From: a virus
Length of the DNA: 43,446 nucleotides
IMG/VR virus record: IMGVR_UViG_3300021976_000034
Coordinates: 1-43,446 of that record
Strand: one strand, 5' to 3'
The position numbers were made by a program, and so were the translations under genes. This document shows, piece after piece, positions 1 to 7,767 of this stretch; position 1 is the first letter of the stretch; each line of letters starts with the position of its first letter. The notes below the pieces were generated by a model, which had not been told where the DNA came from, searched no databases, and saw only the letters and a program-made list of their open reading frames with translations.

Positions 1-107
1 CCCGCAAGGTCGACCTCGCGGTGGCGATGATCGGCGCCCGGATGGTGCGCCGGCTCTGGGTCGCCCAGCAGGGCCGCGTGAAGGTCCGCAGCGGCAACGT
101 CTGGTGA
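1..107 (+). CDS. C-terminal end of a large protein, probably terminase large subunit (partial)
   Basis: The window opens inside a gene; the last 34 codons are open and stop with TGA. The visible tail is basic (LAVAMIGARMVRRLWVAQQ, ending in SGNVW). No domain can be recognised in so short a piece. The call rests on position: in siphophages of this type the gene before the portal gene is nearly always the terminase large subunit, the ATPase/nuclease motor that packages DNA through the portal. The family call is inference; only the reading frame and stop are seen. Confidence 0.5.
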   Translation, partial: RKVDLAVAMIGARMVRRLWVAQQGRVKVRSGNVW

Positions 108-119
108 AGACGGAAAAGG

Positions 120-149
120 GTGGGCCTCCCGTTGCCCCAGGAAGCCCAC
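120..149 (+). other. Stem-loop in the gap before the portal gene
   Basis: Positions 120-129 and 140-149 form a 10-bp stem with one mismatch around a 10-base loop. There is no T-run after it. It lies in the 171-base gap between the upstream gene and the portal start and could be an mRNA processing or attenuation element. No promoter is evident in the gap. Confidence 0.3.
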
Positions 150-278
150 CCGCGTCCGGACCAACGGAACGCGGCCCGACGGTACCGCCCCGGTGTCGCC
201 TGTTCCAGCCCCACTGCCGCTGTGACGGCTGTCTGCTCCGTCAAGACGTTCTCCGACCAAGGAAGGCCAGGTGACACT

Positions 279-1778
279 GTGCTGAGCACCGAAGCCCTGG
301 CCTCTCTGGTTCAGGACAAGCTGCTGCCCGATTGGCGCAAGGAGCGGGAGCGGCTGGACCGGATCGACCGCTGGTACCGCTGGGATCCGGATGACATCCA
401 GTTGCCGAAGGGTGCGACTCCGGAGCTGAAGGCGCTGCGTGAGCTGTCTCGCGTGCCGTGGCTCGGTCTGGTGGTCACGAGCACGGCTCAGTGCATGTAC
501 GTGGACGGCTACCGGTCGCGGCTGGACCCGGTTGGGGCGCCGATCGACCCGCCTGGTTCGACGTCGGCGCCGGATGGGCCGCCGCACCCGATGGCTGAGC
601 CTGAGGGGCCGTGGCGGATCTGGCTGTCCAACGGCTGGGATGAGCGTCAGATCGCGGTGCACCGGGCGATGTTGGCCTACGGGTACGCCTACGCGACGGC
701 GCTGCCGGGCAAGGATTTCCAGGGCAACGAGATGCCGCAGATCCGTGGTGTGTCGCCTCGGAAGATGTTCGCCTGGTACGAGGACCCCGCCGAGGACGAC
801 TGGGCCACGTACGCGATGCAGGTCAAGGACAAGACCGAGGTCGTGACCACGGTCAAGGTGTTCGACGACGAGTTCGTCTACACCGTGAAGGTCGACGCTG
901 CCGCCGGGCTCGGGAAGAACCCCGTGGAGCTGCTGGGGCAGCCGCAGGCGCACGAGTCGGGTGTGTGCCCGGTGGTTCGCTACTGCAACCAGCTGGACCT
1001 GGACGGGCGCACTCCGGGCGAGGTGGAGCCGCACATTCCCCTGGCCGCGCGGATCAACAAGACCGCGTATGACCGCATGTTGACGCAGCATTTCAACAGC
1101 TGGAAGGTGCGCACGGTCGCCGGCATGGCGGAGCCGGACACCGAGGAAGCGGCGCGGCGTAAGAAGCTCCAGCTGCGCCAGGACGATCTCCTCGTCGCCG
1201 ACGACCCGGACACCAAGTTCGGGTCGCTGCCGGAGACCCCGTTGCAGGGGTTCATCCAGGCCCACGAGACCGACGTCCAGTCTCTCGCGGCGGTGTCGCA
1301 GACACCTACCCATGAGCTGACCGGGCAGATGGCGAACCTGTCCGCTGAGGCTCTCGCCGCCGCGCGCGCGAGCCTGACGCAGAAGGTCGCCGAGCGGCAG
1401 AAGTCCGCCGGCCGCTCCCACATCCAGCTGCTGCGCCTGGCTAGCGGCCTGCACCACGACGACGCGCACGCCACCGACATCACCAGCCGGGTCACCTGGC
1501 AGGACATGAACATCCGGTCGATGGCGCAGGCTGTGGACGCGCTCGGCAAGGCCGCGCAGATGCTCCAGGTCCCGGTCGAGGCGCTCTGGGGTCGCATCCC
1601 TGGTGTGGAGAAGTCCGACGTCGAGGAGTGGATCCAGATGCGCCTCGACGCGGACCCGATCACCCAGATGCAGATGGAGCTGGCCCGCCAGGGCGGCGGG
1701 AACCAGCCGGGCTCGGCGCCTCCGGGTGTGCCGGGGAACGACCCGGCGGTGGACCGCACACCCGTGGGCCCCCGGTAG
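279..1778 (+). CDS. Phage portal protein (SPP1 gp6-like)
   Basis: A 499-residue protein, the usual size for portals of this family. Portals form a dodecameric ring at one capsid vertex, through which terminase pumps DNA and to which the tail connects. The N-terminal region (LVQDKLLPDWRKERERLDRID, about residues 7-27) and the WLG.VV..TAQCMYVDGYR segment are typical of actinophage portals. The C-terminal 40 residues are Gly/Pro-rich. The reading frame is open from position 120, but I chose the GTG at 279 because GGAAGG lies upstream and the stretch before it is not portal-like. Position between the terminase-like end and the MuF-like gene supports the call. Confidence 0.85.
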   Translation: MLSTEALASLVQDKLLPDWRKERERLDRIDRWYRWDPDDIQLPKGATPELKALRELSRVPWLGLVVTSTAQCMYVDGYRSRLDPVGAPIDPPGSTSAPDGPPHPMAEPEGPWRIWLSNGWDERQIAVHRAMLAYGYAYATALPGKDFQGNEMPQIRGVSPRKMFAWYEDPAEDDWATYAMQVKDKTEVVTTVKVFDDEFVYTVKVDAAAGLGKNPVELLGQPQAHESGVCPVVRYCNQLDLDGRTPGEVEPHIPLAARINKTAYDRMLTQHFNSWKVRTVAGMAEPDTEEAARRKKLQLRQDDLLVADDPDTKFGSLPETPLQGFIQAHETDVQSLAAVSQTPTHELTGQMANLSAEALAAARASLTQKVAERQKSAGRSHIQLLRLASGLHHDDAHATDITSRVTWQDMNIRSMAQAVDALGKAAQMLQVPVEALWGRIPGVEKSDVEEWIQMRLDADPITQMQMELARQGGGNQPGSAPPGVPGNDPAVDRTPVGPR

Positions 1779-1868
1779 ATGGGCGAGTCGCTGCTGGTCC
1801 TCGCCGGCCTGTTCGTCATGGTCCTGCTCGCCGCCAGCATCTCGTGGATCCTGTACGGGCCCCGGTAG
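1779..1868 (+). CDS. 29-residue single-pass membrane protein between portal and MuF-like genes
   Basis: A tiny gene that starts directly after the portal TAG and whose own TAG is directly followed by the next ATG. The product is almost entirely one hydrophobic helix (LLVLAGLFVMVLLAASISWIL) ending in YGPR. The stop/start junctions on both sides carry nearly the same sequence, GGGCCCC(C)GGTAGATG, so the gene may have arisen by duplication or insertion at that repeat. Function is unknown; a membrane protein inside the head module is unusual. No separate ribosome site is seen, so translation is probably coupled to the portal gene. Confidence 0.55.
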   Translation: MGESLLVLAGLFVMVLLAASISWILYGPR

Positions 1869-2840
1869 ATGCCGAATCAGAGCACTCAGCTCTCCGAGGA
1901 GTACCGGCAGCGCCAGCTCGCCGTGCGGGCCGCGTTCCTGGCGCAGTTCATCCCGACGATGGCGTTGCTGTCGTGGACGGAGATCGACGCCACCTACCCG
2001 GCGTGGGTGCGCGTGGTGATGAACCTGATCCGCACCTACCGCCAGGCCTCGGCGGACATCGCGGTCGACTACTACCAGCGGGTGCGGTTGATCGAGGCCC
2101 CGCAGGCGCCCACGCCGGCGCCGACGATCCAGTTCGTGAACGCCCCGGACGCCCAGCTACCCGGCCCGGCCCGGCTCAACACCGGTCGCAACGCCCGGGT
2201 CGCCGGCCAGCTCGACACTGGGACACGGCGGGACAGCCGGCGGGACGACCGGCCGACGAAGATCGACGCCCCGCACTTCGGCGAGTTCAAGCCCGCCGTC
2301 CTGGACTGGGGTGACGCGGACAACGCCGCCGAGCGTTCGCTGCTGGTGACCGGGCCGGTGGCGATGAAGCGGGCCGCTCACAACGGGTTGGGGGAGACGC
2401 GGTCCCGGAAGGTGACTGTGGTGCTGGCCTCGGGGTCCGCGTCGCGTCACGTCCTCAACGGGGCCCGGGACACCACCCTGGAGTTGATCGACACGGACGA
2501 TGTGGCGCAGGGCTGGATTCGGATGCTGGGCCCGAGGCCGTGCGCGTTCTGCGCGATGTTGGCCTCCCGTGGCCCGGTGTTCTCCGAGGGCTCGATCGCC
2601 CGGTCCGACTCGAACTTCGACGGGCCGGGGACGATCAAGGTCCACGACCACTGCATGTGCTGGCCGAAGGCTGTGTTCCAGTCCAACCCTGAGTGGCCGG
2701 GGAACAACCGGGCCTACCAGCGGATGTGGAAAGAGAACATCGAGGGGAAGTACTCGGGCAAGGACGCGCGGAACGCGTGGCGCCGGCTCTGGGAATCCCA
2801 GCAACGCGAAGCCAAGCGCGCCGAAGAGATCACCGCTTAA
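1869..2840 (+). CDS. MuF-like capsid morphogenesis protein
   Basis: A 323-residue protein following the portal, the standard place for MuF-like minor head proteins that are packaged with or attached to the portal. The C-terminal half has a likely metal-binding set: CAFC (C225, C228) with the following LASRGPVFSE, then HDHCMCW (H259, H261, C262, C264). This CxxC...HxHCxC arrangement is typical of the VG15/MuF family in actinophages. The N-terminal half is helical and the middle is Arg/Asp-rich. No capsid protease triad can be recognised, so I do not call it a protease. The start is the ATG that abuts the previous TAG. Confidence 0.75.
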   Translation: MPNQSTQLSEEYRQRQLAVRAAFLAQFIPTMALLSWTEIDATYPAWVRVVMNLIRTYRQASADIAVDYYQRVRLIEAPQAPTPAPTIQFVNAPDAQLPGPARLNTGRNARVAGQLDTGTRRDSRRDDRPTKIDAPHFGEFKPAVLDWGDADNAAERSLLVTGPVAMKRAAHNGLGETRSRKVTVVLASGSASRHVLNGARDTTLELIDTDDVAQGWIRMLGPRPCAFCAMLASRGPVFSEGSIARSDSNFDGPGTIKVHDHCMCWPKAVFQSNPEWPGNNRAYQRMWKENIEGKYSGKDARNAWRRLWESQQREAKRAEEITA

Positions 2841-2868
2841 CCGCGAAAACCTTCGAACGGAGTCGGTT

Positions 2869-3132
2869 GTGGCCGGTCCCGATACTGATACGCGTCGTAA
2901 TTTGGCGAAACAGGGCAAGGCGATGCCCGATGCTGGCGGATCTGGTGGGAGATTCCCCATCCGCAACGGCTCAGACCTCGCTAAGGCCATCAAAGCTGTC
3001 GGCCGGGCGAAGGGCGGCGAGGAAGGCCGGCGGAAAGTGCGCCGGTTCATCATGCGCCGCGCGAAAGAGCTAGGCCTTTCCAGTCAGATCCCGGGCTCCT
3101 GGCAGTCCGACGGGTCGATGAAGGGCGTCTAG
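2869..3132 (+). CDS. Small basic helical head-module protein
   Basis: An 87-residue protein with a flexible N-terminus and a basic helical C-terminal part (GRFPIRNGSDLAKAIKAVGR, then KVRRFIMRRAKELGL, ending IPGSWQSDGSMKGV). This layout recurs in small actinophage head-module proteins and in C-terminal domains of some capsid proteases. The GTG at 2869 is preferred because CGGAG lies 6 bases upstream. It sits between the MuF-like and scaffold genes, so a structural or assembly role is likely, but no specific function can be assigned. Confidence 0.65.
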   Translation: MAGPDTDTRRNLAKQGKAMPDAGGSGGRFPIRNGSDLAKAIKAVGRAKGGEEGRRKVRRFIMRRAKELGLSSQIPGSWQSDGSMKGV

Positions 3133-3201
3133 CCCCGAAAGTTTCCCGCGCTACACGGGTGCGGATCGAAATACCCCGCAATGGGGGCGGAAAGGGGCGC
3201 A

Positions 3202-3837
3202 ATGTCCCAGCCAAACGGTGACCAGGGCGGCAAGCCCGCTGACTCGGGCACCAAGCCTGACGATCTCGGCATTGATGATGCCGACGCGCAGGCATTGCTC
3301 GCGGATGCGGTCGCGGATGACGACGACGACCCCGCCGGCGCCGATCAGCTCGGCGACGCTGGGAAGCGCGCGCTCGACGCGATCAAGGAACAACGCAAGA
3401 ACGCTCGAACCGAGCGGGACAAGTACAAGACCGAACTCGAAGAGGCGCGAGCCAAGCTCGCCAAGCACGAAGACAAGGACAAGACGGAGGCGCAGCGCCT
3501 GCAAGAGGACGCCGACCGCTACAAGTCCCGCGCTGAGAAGGCCGAGGCTCTCCACAAGCGCCGCGAAATCGCGGAGGAGTTGGCCCCGGACCACGCCACT
3601 GTCGCCCAGATCAGGGCGGTCGCCAAGCGACTGTCCGGCGAGAGTGACGACGAGTTGGAAACGGACGCCAAGGAACTGTTCGCGCTCATCGCGCCGGAAC
3701 CGTCCAGTGCTGCTCCGCCGAAGAACGCACCGCCCAGTAAGCCGAGAGCGAGTCTTCGTGGTGGCGGCGATCCCGATTCCGGGAACGACGAAACCGATCC
3801 GATGAAGCTCGCCGCGCTCATTCCTCGAAACCGGTAA
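3202..3837 (+). CDS. Capsid scaffolding protein
   Basis: A 211-residue, strongly charged protein directly before the major capsid gene. Residues about 50-125 form a long Glu/Lys/Arg/Ala heptad-like coiled coil (KNARTERDKYKTELEEARAK and onward). The N-terminus is acidic and disordered and the C-terminus is short and basic, ending IPRNR. Acidic start, coiled coil and basic capsid-binding tail are the usual scaffold plan. An in-frame ATG lies 21 bases upstream, but AAAGGGG five bases before the ATG at 3202 supports the shorter start. The protein is expected to guide procapsid assembly and then leave. Confidence 0.8.
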   Translation: MSQPNGDQGGKPADSGTKPDDLGIDDADAQALLADAVADDDDDPAGADQLGDAGKRALDAIKEQRKNARTERDKYKTELEEARAKLAKHEDKDKTEAQRLQEDADRYKSRAEKAEALHKRREIAEELAPDHATVAQIRAVAKRLSGESDDELETDAKELFALIAPEPSSAAPPKNAPPSKPRASLRGGGDPDSGNDETDPMKLAALIPRNR

Positions 3838-3882
3838 TCCCGCACGGCCCGCTCGCCACGGCCGACGCGGTTCCGCTTCTAA

Positions 3883-3897
3883 GAACCTTGGAGGTTC
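3883..3897 (+). promoter_or_regulatory. Small hairpin covering the major-capsid ribosome binding site
   Basis: GAACCT (3883-3888) and AGGTTC (3892-3897) pair around a 3-base loop. The GGAGG ribosome site of the capsid gene (3890-3894) lies across the loop and right arm. If it folds, it would partly hide the site. This is sequence observation plus inference; the stem has only 6 bp. Confidence 0.35.
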
Positions 3898-3900
3898 CCC

Positions 3901-5136
3901 GTGGCGAACACCTTCATTAAGTCGCAGAAGATCGCGGCTGCGGCCCTCGGGCTGCTCCAGCGCGAGATCATCCTGCCCGGCCTGGTCTGGATGGACGCCA
4001 CCACGGCGGCCGACTGGGTCGGCAACGCCGGTGACACCGTCTCCATTCGGGTGCCCGCGCGCACGACCGCCCGCACCCGCGTGCTCCGCCAGGCCCGAGG
4101 TACCGCCTCGGAGGGCGAGGGCATCATCACGATGGACAACCTGGTCGAGACCAAGATCGACGTCACTCTCGACACGGCCATCTACTCGGCGGTTCCGACC
4201 ACCGACGAGGAGGAGACCCTCGACATCGTGAGCTACGGCTCGCAGATCCTCACCCCCATGGTGCGGGCTGTCGCCGAGGGCGCCGAGAACAAGATCGCCA
4301 AGACCATGCAGAACGCGACCTACGCCAACTCGGTCGACATCAGCGCGGCGAACACGTTCAACGGCATGGTCGACGCCCGGCGCTTGCTGAACGACGCCAA
4401 CGTGCCCATGACTGAGCGCTATGTGGTCATCGGCTCTCTGATGGAGGCTGCGTTCCTGAAGGACGTGCACCTCAACCACGCTGACCAGGCCGGCGACAAC
4501 AACGCCCTCCGGGACGCCACCATCGGCAGCCTGGCCGGGTTCTCCCGGATTGTGGTCTCGCAGGCGATCGAGCCGAACGAGGGCTACGCCTTCCACCGGA
4601 CCGCCTACTCGGCCGTCATGGTGGCCCCGAAGGTGCCTCAGGGTGCCAGCTTCGGTGCTCGGCAGTCCCTCGCCGGTGTGGGTATGCGGTGGATCAAGGA
4701 CTACGACTTCAGGAACGCACAAGATCGTTCCATGGTCGACGTTTACATGGGGTCGAACATCATCGCCGACGGCCCCGGATCGAACGAAGTTCAGACGGTG
4801 ACGGTGACCGGCACCCCGACCGGCGGTTCCTTCACCCTGACCTACGAGGGCCGCACCACCGCCGCGATCGCGTACAACGCGACCGCGGCCCAGGTGAAGT
4901 CCGCGCTGGTCGCGGGCACCGACCTCACGGCTGGGCAGGTCACGACTGCCGGTGGTCCGTTGCCGGGTACCGCTGTGACGGTCACCGTCGACACGGGCAC
5001 CAACATCACCCAGATGACCGCGACCGGCAGCCTCACTGGCGGCACCACGCCGGCCGTGGCCGTCACCACGACCACCGCCGGTGGCGCTGGTGGCAACAGC
5101 TTCGTCCGGGCGGTCAAGCTGAACCTGGTCGCCTGA
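3901..5136 (+). CDS. Major capsid protein with a C-terminal Ig-like domain
   Basis: A 411-residue protein after the scaffold gene. The first ~290 residues are a capsid shell protein of the P22/HK97-fold kind: helical N-terminus (ANTFIKSQKIAAAALGLLQ), a TVSIRVPA strand, and a late segment (GMRWIKDYDFRNAQDRSMVD) like that of actinophage capsids. Residues about 295-397 are a separate Thr/Gly/Val-rich beta domain starting NEVQTVTVTGTPTGGSFTLTY. It closely matches the end of the tail-tube protein at 6831-7691 and probably projects from the shell surface. GTG start with GGAGG six bases upstream. In-frame placement of the extra domain, with the last residues (FVRAVKLNLVA) after it, shows it is not a frameshift product. 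Confidence 0.9.
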   Translation: MANTFIKSQKIAAAALGLLQREIILPGLVWMDATTAADWVGNAGDTVSIRVPARTTARTRVLRQARGTASEGEGIITMDNLVETKIDVTLDTAIYSAVPTTDEEETLDIVSYGSQILTPMVRAVAEGAENKIAKTMQNATYANSVDISAANTFNGMVDARRLLNDANVPMTERYVVIGSLMEAAFLKDVHLNHADQAGDNNALRDATIGSLAGFSRIVVSQAIEPNEGYAFHRTAYSAVMVAPKVPQGASFGARQSLAGVGMRWIKDYDFRNAQDRSMVDVYMGSNIIADGPGSNEVQTVTVTGTPTGGSFTLTYEGRTTAAIAYNATAAQVKSALVAGTDLTAGQVTTAGGPLPGTAVTVTVDTGTNITQMTATGSLTGGTTPAVAVTTTTAGGAGGNSFVRAVKLNLVA

Positions 5137-5139
5137 GCG

Positions 5140-5610
5140 ATGGTCCAGCTGCCGCCCCTCGCCGACATCGAGGATCTGGAGGTTCGGCTAGATCGCACCT
5201 TCACTGACGTGGAGAGCCCTCGCATTGAGGCGCTTCTCGACGACGTGTCGGCGATGGTGCGGCTGGTCGCGGGCAAGACCTGGGTGGATCCCGAAGACCC
5301 CACCCAGGTCATTGCCCCGGACATCGTGCGGGTCATCGTGTTGCGCGCCGCCGGGCGCTACATCAACAACCCTGGCGGGTTCTCCTCGGAGAGCGCGGGT
5401 GACTACAGCTACCAGCGCAACGGGCTCGATGCCCGGGGCGGGCTGTATCTCACCGATGAAGAGATGGGCTGGCTGAAGAAGGTTGCCGGCCGGCTCGGTC
5501 TCTGGCATCAGCCGCTCACCCGCAACGACCTCTGGTCGTCCAGAGGTGTGTTCCTGGAGGACAGCTTCGGCTTCGAGTTGTTCCCCGTCGGCGACCCCTA
5601 CGACTGCTGA
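5140..5610 (+). CDS. Head-to-tail adaptor protein
   Basis: A 156-residue protein starting four bases after the capsid stop. The N-terminal helices (LADIEDLEVRLDRTF, RIEALLDDVSAMVRLVAGKTW) and the VIVLRAAGRYINNPGGFSSE segment are typical of gp6/gp15-type connector proteins, which form the ring below the portal. It is the first of four short connector genes in the standard order adaptor, stopper, neck protein, tail terminator. Function rests on fold-like pattern plus position. Confidence 0.75.
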   Translation: MVQLPPLADIEDLEVRLDRTFTDVESPRIEALLDDVSAMVRLVAGKTWVDPEDPTQVIAPDIVRVIVLRAAGRYINNPGGFSSESAGDYSYQRNGLDARGGLYLTDEEMGWLKKVAGRLGLWHQPLTRNDLWSSRGVFLEDSFGFELFPVGDPYDC

Positions 5611-5623
5611 AGGGCGGTGGGTC

Positions 5624-5992
5624 ATGTCCCTGCTCGACAGCGGCCCGCACACCGTCACGATCTTCGTGGAGGAGACGGGTACCGATTTCCGGGGGAACGT
5701 CGTGAAGGCGCCCTCAACCACGGGTGTGGTGGTCACCGACTGCTGGATGCAGCCGGTGGCCTCCACCCGGGGCGCTTTCGCCGCGTTGAAAGTCTCCGAC
5801 GGCCAGAACGTGTCCGTGGCCTACAAGCTGATCTGCAAGGGGTCCAAGACCCCGGTGGGTTGGTGGTCGCGGATCGAATGGACCGATAACACCGGGACGC
5901 TCCGGAAGTTCGCCATTCTCGGTGGCCCTCAGGCCCGGGATTTCTCCGTGTCGACTGACCATGTCAGTTGCACGCTTCAGGAGATGCGCTGA
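5624..5992 (+). CDS. Head-tail stopper (head closure) protein
   Basis: A 122-residue, beta-rich protein (HTVTIFVEE, TTGVVVTDCWMQPV, FAILGGPQARDF). Size and position fit the stopper ring that closes the connector after DNA packaging. The frame is open further upstream, inside the adaptor gene, but the ATG at 5624 has AAGGGCGG just before it. Its TGA overlaps the ATG of the next gene by one base, showing tight coupling. Confidence 0.7.
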   Translation: MSLLDSGPHTVTIFVEETGTDFRGNVVKAPSTTGVVVTDCWMQPVASTRGAFAALKVSDGQNVSVAYKLICKGSKTPVGWWSRIEWTDNTGTLRKFAILGGPQARDFSVSTDHVSCTLQEMR

Positions 5993-6312
5993 TGGCCAGG
6001 GGCAAGTTCAGCTGGGGTCCGGGTAGGACCGCGAGAAAGTGCAACAAGACGGCGGCCTACCACAAGGAAACCGGGTTCGCGTTGAAGCGGACGGCGAACT
6101 CATTGTTCGCCAACGCTCGGCGCCGCCTCGCGGCGCACAGGCACTCGGGTGACGCGCAGATCGAACTCTCCCACGGCAAGTTGGACTACTTCGTGACCCT
6201 CGACGATTCGAGGGGCCAGAATGCGGCTGCCGCGATCGAATACGGGCACATCGCCCCGGACGGCACGTTCGTCGACGGCGTTCACGCGATCACTGGCGGT
6301 GTGCGCCGATGA
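5992..6312 (+). CDS. Neck/minor tail protein (gp10/DUF5403-like)
   Basis: A 106-residue basic protein. The pattern KTAAYHKETGFALKRTANSL, then ANARRRLAAHRHSGDAQIEL, then YFVTLDD and AAIEYGHI is characteristic of the small actinophage neck protein often named DUF5403 or HK97-gp10-like. It acts at the head-tail joint. The ATG overlaps the previous stop (TGATG) and follows CAGGAG. The tail terminator gene overlaps its end by four bases. Confidence 0.65.
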   Translation: MARGKFSWGPGRTARKCNKTAAYHKETGFALKRTANSLFANARRRLAAHRHSGDAQIELSHGKLDYFVTLDDSRGQNAAAAIEYGHIAPDGTFVDGVHAITGGVRR

Positions 6313-6779
6313 GCGCGCCGGCCCGGATGGTGCCGTTCGTTGACGGCATCGCGGTGCAGTTGTGGCTGATGCGGAATCCCCTCGCTGACCTGCGCGAAAG
6401 CCTCGGACTCTCCGAGGTGCAGGCGTTCGAGGACTTGCCCGACGAGTTGGCCAAGTACGTGCCGGTAGTGAAGCTCACCCGCACCGGCGGGGCCGCTGAC
6501 AATCCTCGGTTCACCTCCCAGTACTGGATGAGCTACAACGTCTGGTCCGGCGCGGAGGAATCCAAGGGTTGGGATCCGCACCAGGCGGCGTTCGAGCTGG
6601 CTAAGCAAGTCGCCAGGGTCCTGTACGAGGCGTGGGAAAACCAAACGGTCACTCCGTACGGCTCCATCAATAGATGGCGAGAAAGCACCGGATTCCGCAA
6701 GTTCGACGATCCGGAATTGCCGCACATTTCTCGTCAGGTCGCTGTGTACGACCTGATGATCAAAAATCCCCGCGTCTGA
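6309..6779 (+). CDS. Tail terminator protein
   Basis: A 156-residue protein just before the tail-tube gene, where siphophages encode the ring that caps the tail tube and sets its end. The pattern PLADLRESLG, VPVVKLTRTGGAADNPRFTS and the late helix-strand segment with HISRQVAVYDL fits the gpU-like terminator fold. It starts on an ATGA overlap with the previous gene. Confidence 0.7.
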   Translation: MSAPARMVPFVDGIAVQLWLMRNPLADLRESLGLSEVQAFEDLPDELAKYVPVVKLTRTGGAADNPRFTSQYWMSYNVWSGAEESKGWDPHQAAFELAKQVARVLYEAWENQTVTPYGSINRWRESTGFRKFDDPELPHISRQVAVYDLMIKNPRV

Positions 6780-6830
6780 CTCGCATTTCCCAATTAGCCC
6801 GTCTGTCCGGGCAACTCACAAGGAGAGATC

Positions 6831-7691
6831 ATGGCTCTCGATGATGCTGCTGTCATCATCCCCGGCACCGGGTTTGTTTACACGGCCCCGGCCGGCACAT
6901 CCGCCCCTGTCGATCTCGTCAACCCGGGGGCCCCGTGGGAGGACCTCGGGCACACCTCGATCGAGGACGGGCTCACCATCACCAAGGATGGTGGCGACTC
7001 GAACATCCTCGGGACCTGGCGTAACCCGGCCTTGCGTGATCGGCGCGACCCGGTCACGTTCGCCATCACGATCCACCTGCTCCAGCTGACCAACGAAACG
7101 TTGGCCTACTACTTCGGTGGCGGTGACGTCTCCGTGGAGGGTGTGTTCGGGGTCAACCTGATCACCCAGCCGCAGGAGCGGGCGATGTTCATCCGCATCG
7201 TCGACGGCGACGTGTCCGCGCCGCTGTACCTGCCCCGGGTGTCCCTGGCCTCCGATGACGACGTCGAGGTGGATGTTGAGAATTTCCTCGCGTTCCCCGT
7301 CCGGGCGACTGTGCTCGGTGTGACCGGCTCCAACCTCATGGAGTGGTACGGCGCCGGCCTCGGCATGCGCACCAACGAGGTCCAGTCGGTGGCCATCACC
7401 GGCACCCCTACCGGTGGCACTTTCACCCTCACCTACGACGGGCAGACCACCGCCACGATCGCCTTCAACGCCGCCGCCTCGGCGGTCCAGACCGCGTTGG
7501 AGGCGCTGTCGAACATCGCCCCCGGCGACGTGACGTGCGGCGGTGGCGCCCTGCCGGGCAGCCCGGTCACGGTCACGTTCGGCGGGTCGCTGGCCGACGA
7601 GGACGTGGCGCAGATGACCGGTAGCGCCGTAGGCCTGACCGGTGGCACCTCGCCGGCGGTTGTGGTCACCACGACCACGCCGGGCGGCTGA
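6831..7691 (+). CDS. Major tail (tube) protein with a C-terminal Ig-like domain
   Basis: A 286-residue protein with a strong AAGGAGAG ribosome site. Residues 1-180 are the tube subunit (DDAAVIIPGTGFVYTAPAGT, SIEDGLTITKDGGDS, RVSLASDDDVEVDVENFLAF), a typical gpV-like actinophage tube protein. Residues about 182-286 are an added beta domain starting NEVQSVAITGTPTGGTFTLT, homologous to the last domain of the major capsid protein. Hundreds of copies polymerise along the tape measure, so the extra domain would decorate the tail. A hairpin follows the stop. Confidence 0.85.
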   Translation: MALDDAAVIIPGTGFVYTAPAGTSAPVDLVNPGAPWEDLGHTSIEDGLTITKDGGDSNILGTWRNPALRDRRDPVTFAITIHLLQLTNETLAYYFGGGDVSVEGVFGVNLITQPQERAMFIRIVDGDVSAPLYLPRVSLASDDDVEVDVENFLAFPVRATVLGVTGSNLMEWYGAGLGMRTNEVQSVAITGTPTGGTFTLTYDGQTTATIAFNAAASAVQTALEALSNIAPGDVTCGGGALPGSPVTVTFGGSLADEDVAQMTGSAVGLTGGTSPAVVVTTTTPGG

Positions 7692-7698
7692 CCCGAGG

Positions 7699-7729
7699 CT
7701 GGCGGGCGACCGGTCTGGTCGCCCGCCAG
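7699..7729 (+). terminator. Hairpin after the major tail gene
   Basis: A perfect 13-bp stem (7699-7711 with 7717-7729) and a 5-base loop. TTCCAGTTCCC follows, not a true T-run. It lies between the abundant tube protein and the low-level chaperones, so it probably acts as a partial terminator or 3' end stabiliser that lowers downstream expression. Confidence 0.6.
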
Positions 7730-7767
7730 TTCCAGTTCCCAATCAACGAAGGAGTCACTCCCGTTCC

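Noticed and set aside
120-278. Upstream extension of the portal gene to a GTG at 120
   Set aside because: The extra 53 residues do not look like portal sequence and cover a stem-loop; the GTG at 279 has a GGAAGG site upstream and gives a normal length.
3151-4722. 523-codon open frame on the minus strand
   Set aside because: It lies opposite the scaffold and capsid genes, is rich in Arg/Gly/Val/His and has no start signal; a shadow of GC-rich codon use.
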